Source of the DNA: Candidatus Heimdallarchaeota archaeon
Lineage (GTDB): Archaea > Asgardarchaeota > Heimdallarchaeia > Heimdallarchaeales > Kariarchaeaceae
Length of the DNA stretch: 35,425 bases
Assembly: GCA_015522385.1 (NCBI GenBank)
Contig: WAMJ01000013.1
Coordinates: forward strand, 1 to 35,425
Direction of reading: 5' to 3'
Part shown: positions 8,192 to 14,404 of the stretch, piece after piece
Layout: each line of letters opens with the position of its first letter
Position numbering within the stretch: position 1 is the first letter of the stretch
Translations under genes and position numbers: made by a program
Notes under the pieces: model-generated
What the model was told of the DNA's origin: nothing
The model's input: the letters and a program-made list of their open reading frames with translations, nothing else
Database searches by the model: none

Positions 8192-9548
8192 TCAGCCACC
8201 TCTTGAACTCCATGTATGCACGATCCGGGTCAACTTCACGTCCCGAGAACATCTCGAACGCGGCGAGAGCTTGGTAGAAGAGCATGAGCTTACCGTCGAT
8301 GCCCTCATAGGTGCTTACCAATGGAGTTCCGTTCTTCGTGTACACGAGGTCAAAGACCTTTGTTGACGGATCGATGTGCACTGGTGGGATACTGCCGTCC
8401 AGTCCGATTGGGGTCGCATTGACGAAGAGAGAGAAACCTACGGTGGAGTCGATATCTCCCATGGGAACTGTTTCCACCCCGTTGAAGGAAGCCAGTCGGT
8501 GAGAGCTCCTGTACGCCACCGTGACCTCCCACCCCATCTCGTGTAGGACGGCAGTGACGGATCGAGCGGAGTCACCAGCACCGTACACTAGTGCACGACC
8601 ACTGGGCAGTCCCAACGACAAGATGGAACGCCGAATACCGATCAGGTCTGTGTTGTCCCCCCTTACGGTCTTCCCGAAGAGCAACGTGTTGCAACTTCTG
8701 GTGGATATCACAACCTCACTTTTTTCATCGCAGTAGTTAGCTGCTAGTCCCTTGTAGGGGAAAGTTACATTGATCCCTTGGAAATCTTTTATCATCTCCA
8801 GAAGCTCTATGACCCGATCTTCACTGGATGCTTCGAGGAGGAAGTAGTAGCCGTGTATCCCGAGCAACCGCATGAAGATCCCATGGATCACAGGCGAGAG
8901 CGAGTGCCCGAGCTTCTTACCAAGTAGCCCTATCCTCAGTTCAGGAGGGGTGGTCACGACCTCGATAGGAACCAGAAATCCGGGAGTGGTGGATCCGTAG
9001 ACAATCTCTTGGTCGAAGAGATCATGGAGAACACGGAGGACGTCTCCATTCCGGGAGATTGATAGGACGGTTGTGCGTCCTAGCCTTGAGCTAAGGTACC
9101 GGTGAGCCTCCACCGCGTCGATGGTATCGACCGAATTACCCACGAATTTGAAGAGGACACTGTACTGTTCTATCCCCAATTTGACAAGTGCGGTGTAGAA
9201 TTCTTCTGCACAGGACAACATGTCTGAGGAGTAGTCGTGACGGGAGAGGATGACATCTACCCCCTCACTGGTACATGTATCGAGCAAGTGCATATCGGTA
9301 GAGAGCTCGAGATCTATGTAGCGAGGTCTGATCCCGAGCATCTGCCTTAGCAGGGGTGCTCGATCTCCGCTATGGTGTCCACCCTCATCCTTGCTCCGCA
9401 GGGTCAGGATCGTGCGCTCTCGGTATCTACCGGCTTGTGATAGGAGATCGGGATCCATATCCACCCTCAGTTCAAGGAGGAGATCAGGGTACCTCGATGC
9501 AAGTCCTACAAGATCGTCGGAGTTACCTACGACAACTGCGCCCCTCAT
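8178..9548 (-). CDS. aroDE: fused type I 3-dehydroquinate dehydratase / shikimate dehydrogenase
   Basis: The 456 residues make two consecutive enzymes in one chain. Residues 1-200 form a type I dehydroquinase: E26 and R28 in LELRVD, H104 in LSRHDY and the Schiff-base lysine K134 in FKFV are all present. Residues from about 205 onward form shikimate dehydrogenase: GLLGKKLGHSLSP (substrate loop), GINVTFPYKG with the catalytic lysine, RGDNTDLIG with the catalytic aspartate, and YGAGDSARS (NADP loop). The fusion resembles the plant and chlamydial bifunctional DHD-SDH proteins, while the two are usually separate genes in archaea and bacteria. The start overlaps the DHQ synthase II stop by 4 nt (ATGA). 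No frameshift or linker anomaly is seen. Confidence 0.92.
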   Translation of the reverse strand: MRGAVVVGNSDDLVGLASRYPDLLLELRVDMDPDLLSQAGRYRERTILTLRSKDEGGHHSGDRAPLLRQMLGIRPRYIDLELSTDMHLLDTCTSEGVDVILSRHDYSSDMLSCAEEFYTALVKLGIEQYSVLFKFVGNSVDTIDAVEAHRYLSSRLGRTTVLSISRNGDVLRVLHDLFDQEIVYGSTTPGFLVPIEVVTTPPELRIGLLGKKLGHSLSPVIHGIFMRLLGIHGYYFLLEASSEDRVIELLEMIKDFQGINVTFPYKGLAANYCDEKSEVVISTRSCNTLLFGKTVRGDNTDLIGIRRSILSLGLPSGRALVYGAGDSARSVTAVLHEMGWEVTVAYRSSHRLASFNGVETVPMGDIDSTVGFSLFVNATPIGLDGSIPPVHIDPSTKVFDLVYTKNGTPLVSTYEGIDGKLMLFYQALAAFEMFSGREVDPDRAYMEFKRWLNEGS

Positions 9549-10528
9549 CTTTCTTCGATGAACTCCTCAATCGAGATCCCGAAGTGCCTCCCAGACTTCA
9601 GAACCCTTCCCAGAACGATATCGCCCACCTTCAGCTCAGTCACACTCTTGGAACCTTCGGGGGTAACCAATCGAACGGTCTCGGCATTTTGTAGTAGTAT
9701 GGGTGACTCCTCTTCTGAATCCACCAACCCGAGCTTGATCAGCACGAATGGCCTTCTCTCTATCTTCACTCTACCTACCAATTCCCTTCTGACACCACCA
9801 TTGGATGAAACGACCATGACCTCCGATCCCGCTTTTAGCTCAGAGAGGTACCTTGTCTTCTCCCCGTCGAGCACGTAGGCGGAGACGGGACCTGCATTCA
9901 CCCGGAATGGACGAGCACTGACATAACCCGACTCGTTCACCTCTGCCTCCACGAGGACAAATACTGAGCTCGTCGCCCCGAGGAGGAGTCCTTCTCCGCT
10001 CCTAAGCAAGGAGGTTGTGTCCACGCACACCCTGTCCCCCGAACCCGTGGCCTCGATGGACTTGACCTGTAACTCCACCAGTGAGACCTTCTCCTCGAAC
10101 TCTCTGTTCTTGAAGTACTCCAGATTCGCATCCAACAATTCGGGGCTGAGGACCACACCGTCCACACCGACCTCTAGAACCTCACGTAGAAGATTGAAGT
10201 CCTCCATACTGGAAGCGGAGGCGATCACCTCTACTCCTCTGGACTGGTACTGCGCGATCACGTTCTCTAGTGGGATGATCCGCCACTCACCAGTGTCAAA
10301 GAAGAGGTACTTGTCGGTTGGACCAATCTCGATCTCCATCGCTCGGTTCATGTCCTCGGGTGTGGTGATTCTGAAGTACTTCCCGATACAGATATCCTCC
10401 TTCATAATCAGGTCGTGAAGGATATGCATATCGCCAGCCCTATCTGAGAAAATCCCGTCAATGATCCCTTCAAACTCACTCTCTGGTGTTCCCCCACGTG
10501 AGTCGAGGAACAACTTGAGCTGCCTCAT
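9545..10528 (-). CDS. aroB': 3-dehydroquinate synthase II
   Basis: The 327 residues match the archaeal DHQ synthase II family, which is unrelated to bacterial AroB. It oxidatively deaminates and cyclises 2-amino-3,7-dideoxy-D-threo-hept-6-ulosonate to 3-dehydroquinate using NAD+. Recognisable blocks are VLSPELLDANLEYF in the N-terminal half, GSGDRVCVDTTSLLRSGEG and LLLGATSSVFVLVEAE in the middle, RPFRVNAGPVSAYVL (the most typical motif), and a C-terminal beta-rich segment with SVTELKVGDIVLGRV and RHFGI. It starts 3 nt after the ADH synthase stop and overlaps aroDE by 4 nt, so the first three genes are tightly coupled. The presence of this enzyme is itself strong evidence for an archaeal source. 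Confidence 0.92.
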   Translation of the reverse strand: MRQLKLFLDSRGGTPESEFEGIIDGIFSDRAGDMHILHDLIMKEDICIGKYFRITTPEDMNRAMEIEIGPTDKYLFFDTGEWRIIPLENVIAQYQSRGVEVIASASSMEDFNLLREVLEVGVDGVVLSPELLDANLEYFKNREFEEKVSLVELQVKSIEATGSGDRVCVDTTSLLRSGEGLLLGATSSVFVLVEAEVNESGYVSARPFRVNAGPVSAYVLDGEKTRYLSELKAGSEVMVVSSNGGVRRELVGRVKIERRPFVLIKLGLVDSEEESPILLQNAETVRLVTPEGSKSVTELKVGDIVLGRVLKSGRHFGISIEEFIEER

Positions 10529-10531
10529 ACC

Positions 10532-11317
10532 CTACTGCTCCTTCATCGCCTTGCGGACAACCTCAAGCACCTTCTGGGTCGTCCCTCTGACATCCTCAGC
10601 TTGGAAGATATTCCTACCTATCGACACTCCCGAAGCTCCAGCTGCGATGCAGTTCTCTATTGTCTGCAGGAACTCAGTGAAGTTGCTGGTCTTTGATCCA
10701 CCTGCTATGACAACCGGGATGGATATTCCCTGTACAACCTCGTCGAAGCCCTTACCACCCTCGGTCGCGTGAACCTTGGCTATGTCTGCACCACCTTCCT
10801 CAGCGATCCTTGCTATGTGGGCAAGAGCGGAAGCATCCTTGTTGTCAGACCCGCTGTCGTCCCTCGCGTACATCATAGCCAGCACTGGCATTCCGAATCT
10901 GTTAGCATCCCTGCTTACAGAACCGAGATGCTCCATCATCCGCTTGTCGGATTCGGTCCCGACGTTGACGTGCAGAGAGACCCCGTCTGCACCAAGAGAG
11001 ACCGCTTCCTCAACACTTCCCATGAGGACCTTTTCATTGGCATTGGGTGAGAAGCTCACGGAACCTGAGATGTGAACCATTATCCCACGCTGTGGAGAGA
11101 TCCCAACCATACGCCTCATCATCCCCTTGTGGACGACGACACACGATGCACCACCCTCGAAGACTGAGTCAGTGGTCTGCCGTATGTGATCCACACCACG
11201 TACGGGACCGAGAGTGAATCCGTGATCCATCGGTACAGCGACGATTGCACCCGATTCTTGATCCACAAGCCGTCGGAATCGCATCTTCTTGCCTAGATTA
11301 TAGAGATATTCGTTCAT
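10532..11317 (-). CDS. aroA': 2-amino-3,7-dideoxy-D-threo-hept-6-ulosonate (ADH) synthase
   Basis: This 261-residue class I aldolase (DeoC/LacD/FbaB superfamily) condenses 6-deoxy-5-ketofructose 1-phosphate with L-aspartate semialdehyde, the first step of the archaeal dehydroquinate route. VPMDHGFTLGP at 28-38 carries the conserved aspartate, Y150 in MMYARDD is the expected general acid/base, K181 in DIAKVHATE is the Schiff-base lysine, and IAGGSKTS and GVSIGRNIFQ are phosphate-binding loops. A plain fructose-bisphosphate aldolase is the main alternative, but the direct linkage to DHQ synthase II decides against it. It is the first gene of the aro cluster. The ATG at 11317 has a TATA-like element about 25 nt upstream and a GGTGAT stretch just before it. 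Confidence 0.92.
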   Translation of the reverse strand: MNEYLYNLGKKMRFRRLVDQESGAIVAVPMDHGFTLGPVRGVDHIRQTTDSVFEGGASCVVVHKGMMRRMVGISPQRGIMVHISGSVSFSPNANEKVLMGSVEEAVSLGADGVSLHVNVGTESDKRMMEHLGSVSRDANRFGMPVLAMMYARDDSGSDNKDASALAHIARIAEEGGADIAKVHATEGGKGFDEVVQGISIPVVIAGGSKTSNFTEFLQTIENCIAAGASGVSIGRNIFQAEDVRGTTQKVLEVVRKAMKEQ

Positions 11318-11337
11318 AGATCACCATCAAGGGTTGA

Positions 11338-11345
11338 AATTAAAT
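11338..11345 (-). promoter_or_regulatory. TATA-like box for the aro operon
   Basis: TTTAATTT on the minus strand is centred about 25 nt upstream of the ADH synthase ATG, in the 38-bp gap after the LRR gene. The spacing fits an archaeal TATA box for a leaderless or very short-leader transcript. It suggests that the aro genes can be transcribed independently of the LRR gene. Confidence 0.5.
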
Positions 11346-11355
11346 CTTATTGGTT

Positions 11356-12216
11356 TCATAATGCCACTCTTGCCCCTGATTTCTCCAGTTTCCTCATCCA
11401 AATCCTCTGTTCTGGGGTCAACTCCAAAATTGGATTGCCTCGGAGATCGAGCTCCCTCAGTCGGAGGTGGACGATCGATGAGGGGAGGGCTTCCAGAGAA
11501 TTGTTGTAGAGGATCAATCGGGATAGGCTCTTCATTGACCCTATGTACTCGGGGAGGTTAGAAAGTCGATTGTTGCTGGCAATAAGCCCAGTGAGTCGGA
11601 GCTTGACCAACTCATCAGGGAGATACCAGAGGAGGTTACCATCCACCTTGAGCAGACTGAGAAAACGCATTCCACTGATAAATACAGGAAGCTCCTGAAT
11701 GAAATTGCTGCTGATATCGAGATACTTTAGGTTCATTGATTCAAGATCCTCGGGGAGATTAACCAGCCTGTTTCTCCATAAGATGAGATGTTCCAGTTCA
11801 CTTAATTTCCCCAGACCATGTTCGATATAGTTCAGTCCGTTAGATGAGAGGTTGAGCACTGCAAGGTTTCTCAGACCCTCAATCGCAGTCGGGATCTCTT
11901 GGATCATATTCCCTTGGAGGTGCAGGTTCCTGAGGAAGCTAAGAGAGAGAACCTCGAAGGGAAAGGAATCGATGATATTGGAGCTAAGATCCAAGCTCTC
12001 GAGGTTCGCAAGTTTGAAGATGTCCTTGTCCACCTCTTGAAGGTGGTTGTCCGAGAGGTTCAGGACTGAAAGTCTCCCGAGATTAAAAACACTGACTGGA
12101 ATGACCGAGAGGTTAAGTGAGCTTAGATCCAGCTGTGTAATCACTCCGTCCTTGATGTTGTACCTCTCCTCGGAAATCCCGAGGGAGGAGAGCGTACTCT
12201 CGGCTTCCCAGCTCAT
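11356..12216 (-). CDS. leucine-rich-repeat protein
   Basis: After a short N-terminal part (1-22), the 286 residues consist almost wholly of about ten 23-residue leucine-rich repeats of the form L-x-x-L-x-L-S-x-N-x-L-x-x-I-P-x-x-I. They end in LRELDLRGNPILELTPEQ and a basic C-terminal tail. The LPEYIGSM/IPTAIEGL pattern is the small-GTPase-associated LRR type seen in ROCO-type and plant PIRL proteins, a protein-binding scaffold. No signal peptide or membrane helix is visible, so it should be cytoplasmic. No GTPase domain is attached. It lies 38 bp upstream of the aro operon on the same strand, but an intervening TATA-like box argues for separate control. The binding partner is unknown. Confidence 0.85.
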   Translation of the reverse strand: MSWEAESTLSSLGISEERYNIKDGVITQLDLSSLNLSVIPVSVFNLGRLSVLNLSDNHLQEVDKDIFKLANLESLDLSSNIIDSFPFEVLSLSFLRNLHLQGNMIQEIPTAIEGLRNLAVLNLSSNGLNYIEHGLGKLSELEHLILWRNRLVNLPEDLESMNLKYLDISSNFIQELPVFISGMRFLSLLKVDGNLLWYLPDELVKLRLTGLIASNNRLSNLPEYIGSMKSLSRLILYNNSLEALPSSIVHLRLRELDLRGNPILELTPEQRIWMRKLEKSGARVAL

Positions 12217-12368
12217 ATTGAAGATTGTACTTTGCGGGATTTAAGGATAGCTAATACAGCGAGATGGACGATAGGTTGTTGCGTGATTTGGCGGGATATC
12301 AAGGAGAGTAGATAAGGTGAATTACTCCCCAAACATAGTATAATTGGAGCTAATAATACTTCGTTCCA

Positions 12369-12386
12369 AATAATAAAGAAATTATT
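12369..12386. promoter_or_regulatory. candidate operator: perfect inverted repeat upstream of the regulator gene
   Basis: AATAAT at 12369-12374 and its reverse complement ATTATT at 12381-12386 are separated by 6 nt. The element sits about 15 bp before the TATA-like box at 12401-12410 of the ArsR-like gene, where a regulator could act on its own promoter. The surrounding DNA is very AT-rich, so chance is a real alternative. Confidence 0.3.
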
Positions 12387-12400
12387 CAATCATTAGAAGA

Positions 12401-12410
12401 ATATTTAAAT
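12401..12410 (+). promoter_or_regulatory. TATA box of the regulator-TPR-ABC operon
   Basis: ATATTTAAAT lies 45-54 nt upstream of the ATG at 12455. A transcript starting about 25 nt downstream of the box would carry a roughly 25-nt leader containing AAGAGGA at 12442-12448, a plausible ribosome binding site. A second A/T-rich block at 12425-12434 could instead give a leaderless transcript. Confidence 0.45.
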
Positions 12411-12454
12411 AACAATTTGATAAGAAAAATATTAGACTACTAAGAGGAATACTT

Positions 12455-12778
12455 ATGGACTTAAAAGAGATTGCCCTCGGATCAGATGACACCACCAAGA
12501 TCATTAAAGTCGCTAAGGCGGTGGGAAGCTCAACACGATACCAGATCCTTCAGCTATTGGCCAAGGAGGAGTTGGACATTTCCAACCTCGCGAACAAACT
12601 CGGGCAGACGGAGGCGAACATTTCCGCCCAAGTCAAGGCACTACAGAACGCAGAGTTAGTGGAATGCAAGTACGAGCCGGGGTTGCACGGAGTCAGGAAA
12701 ATTTGCAGGACGAGCGTCAAGTCAATCACCATTGAGATCGTTGGATCTCGGGCTGAGGCACCAGCTGAGGAAGAATGA
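12455..12778 (+). CDS. ArsR-like winged-helix transcriptional regulator
   Basis: The 107 residues form one winged helix-turn-helix domain. SSTRYQILQLLAKEELDISNLANKLGQTEANISAQVKAL is the core (about 25-63, written here as consecutive helices: first helix with YQILQLL, second with DISNLANKL, recognition helix with TEANISAQV), followed by the wing near LVECKYEPGLHGVRKICR. No ArsR-type metal-binding cysteine pair is seen, since the two cysteines lie in the wing, so a metal sensor is unlikely. The stop overlaps the TPR gene start as ATGA. It is first in a tightly spaced unit with a TPR protein and an ABC transporter, and probably regulates that unit. Confidence 0.8.
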   Translation: MDLKEIALGSDDTTKIIKVAKAVGSSTRYQILQLLAKEELDISNLANKLGQTEANISAQVKALQNAELVECKYEPGLHGVRKICRTSVKSITIEIVGSRAEAPAEEE

Positions 12779-13674
12779 ACTCAAAAGAGTTAGTCAAGAA
12801 AGGTGACTTGGAAGCGGACAGCGGAAACCTCCGCACTGCCTTAGAGTACTACAAGAAAGCGATTGACAAGGACAGAAAAAACTACATAGCGTACTACAAC
12901 AAAGGAGTAACCCATATGGAGTTAGGTCAGTACAAGAAGGCGATTGAAGAGCTCTCCTACTACGCAATTAAGCGGAAGGATGATATTGACGGCTGGATCA
13001 ATCTTGCCGTGTGCCTGATCAACACGAGGAAATTCAAGGAGGCTCTATCCGCTCTTGCCTCTGCAGATGAGATCGATGGTGATGACCCCGACGTCTACTT
13101 CAACAAGGGTATCGCTTACCACAACCTCGACCTACCCGAAGACGCACTTGACGCATTCAGTCGAGCGGTTGAGTTAGATCCGCAGAATCCCGAGTACCGC
13201 TACCATATGGCTAATCTATTAGCAGATATGGGGGACTACATCGGCGCAGAGAAACAGTACCTGGAACTGCTGGATGTGGCGGATGAGTTGCTACCCAACG
13301 TCCTGTACAATCTCGGTAATACATACATCGACATGGGAGAGAAGGAGAAGGCTATCAAGTACCTGAAGATGTCACTCGACTTGAGACGCGATCGGAATAC
13401 CATTTTCAACTTGGCCTTCGCCATGGAGGACAGCAACCCAGAGGATGCGGAGAAGTTGTACAGGGAACTGATCGACGATGACTATAACTTCCACGAGGCC
13501 CACTACAACCTTGCATGCCTCTTGGCCCGCTTGGGTAGTGAGAGGGCAATTCCACATCTCAAGACCTGCCTGACAATCGATCAGGAACTCTACAGCAGGA
13601 CTATTAGATCGGACTCAGACCTTGATAATATCCGACACATGGACGAATTCAGGGAACTTTTGAATCACAATTGA
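12775..13674 (+). CDS. tetratricopeptide-repeat protein
   Basis: The 299 residues contain about seven or eight TPR motifs. Clear ones include GNLRTALEYYKKAIDKD near 17-33, YYNKGVTHMELGQYKKAI near 41-58, VYFNKGIAYHNLDLPEDALDAFSRAVELDP near 108-137 and LYNLGNTYIDMGEKEKAIKYLKMSLDL near 180-206. It has no signal peptide or membrane helix and should be a cytoplasmic protein-protein adaptor. It overlaps the regulator gene by 4 nt, and its stop overlaps a possible TTG start of the ABC ATPase. Coupling with a regulator and an ABC transporter suggests a sensing or assembly role, but the partner cannot be read from sequence. Confidence 0.88.
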   Translation: MNSKELVKKGDLEADSGNLRTALEYYKKAIDKDRKNYIAYYNKGVTHMELGQYKKAIEELSYYAIKRKDDIDGWINLAVCLINTRKFKEALSALASADEIDGDDPDVYFNKGIAYHNLDLPEDALDAFSRAVELDPQNPEYRYHMANLLADMGDYIGAEKQYLELLDVADELLPNVLYNLGNTYIDMGEKEKAIKYLKMSLDLRRDRNTIFNLAFAMEDSNPEDAEKLYRELIDDDYNFHEAHYNLACLLARLGSERAIPHLKTCLTIDQELYSRTIRSDSDLDNIRHMDEFRELLNHN

Positions 13675-13721
13675 TCGGACAAATACCAAGATTATTTTAC
13701 TCAATCGCCCAGTCACGGAGT

Positions 13722-14402
13722 GTGAGTAACTCTCCAATTATTGAGGCACGTCACCTGAAGAAGCACTATAAGACGGGCGAGAAAATTATTAAGGCACTCG
13801 ATGATGTCACCCTCTCGATCGAGAAAGGGGAATTCGTTATGGTCATTGGTCCATCGGGTTCAGGTAAATCCACACTTGTCAATATGCTGGGTGGGGTCGA
13901 CGTCCCGGACGACGGAGAGGTGATCTTCCGCGGAGAACCCCTCGGAAAGACATCCAGAGAGCTCACTCAGTTCAGGAGGAAGTACGTTTCCTTCGTCTTC
14001 CAATTCTACAGTCTAATACCGACATTAACAGCAAAGGAGAACATTGAGTTAGCAGCTGAGCTTGTAATTAAGTCAAGAAAAAAACTCACTGAAATAGCGG
14101 AGGAGGCACTGGAGGCAGTGGGACTCGGAGATCGTAAGAATTCATATCCTTCTCAGCTCTCAGGAGGAGAAAGACAGAGGGTGGCACTAGCACGTGCACT
14201 CTCCAAGAAGCCAGAGCTTCTGATTATCGACGAACCCACTGGTCAGTTGGATGAGGAGACAGGGAAAAAAATCGTCGAGCTAATCCGTGATACCTCGAAA
14301 GCTCAAGGAACAACCGTCCTCATGGTAACACATGATCTGGAACTGGAGAGATTCAGCGACCGTGTTTTGAAGATGAGGTCAGGGAAGATACTGGAGGGGT
14401 AG
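13722..14402 (+). CDS. ABC transporter ATPase, LolD/MacB/FtsE type
   Basis: From the GTG at 13722 the protein has 226 residues, the usual length of this family. It has Walker A GPSGSGKST at about 43-51, the Q-loop FVFQFYSLIPTLTA typical of the LolD/MacB group, the signature SQLSGGERQRVALARAL, Walker B LLIIDEPTGQLDEETG and the switch histidine in VTHDLEL. These ATPases drive permeases that transmit force across the membrane rather than import solutes. A TTG at 13671 overlapping the TPR stop would add 17 residues unlike the family. The GTG has an A/T-rich element (TTATTTTA near 13692-13699) about 27 nt upstream, which favours it. It is 2 nt upstream of its permease. Confidence 0.92.
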   Translation: MSNSPIIEARHLKKHYKTGEKIIKALDDVTLSIEKGEFVMVIGPSGSGKSTLVNMLGGVDVPDDGEVIFRGEPLGKTSRELTQFRRKYVSFVFQFYSLIPTLTAKENIELAAELVIKSRKKLTEIAEEALEAVGLGDRKNSYPSQLSGGERQRVALARALSKKPELLIIDEPTGQLDEETGKKIVELIRDTSKAQGTTVLMVTHDLELERFSDRVLKMRSGKILEG

Positions 14403-14404
14403 TC

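Noticed and set aside
7827..8366. 179-codon open frame on the plus strand over shikimate kinase and aroDE
   Set aside because: It is a shadow of two genes whose catalytic motifs are intact on the other strand.
12225..12454. insertion sequence or attachment site in the AT-rich gap before the regulator
   Set aside because: There are no transposase fragments, no terminal inverted repeats and no target duplications; ordinary archaeal promoter DNA explains the base composition.
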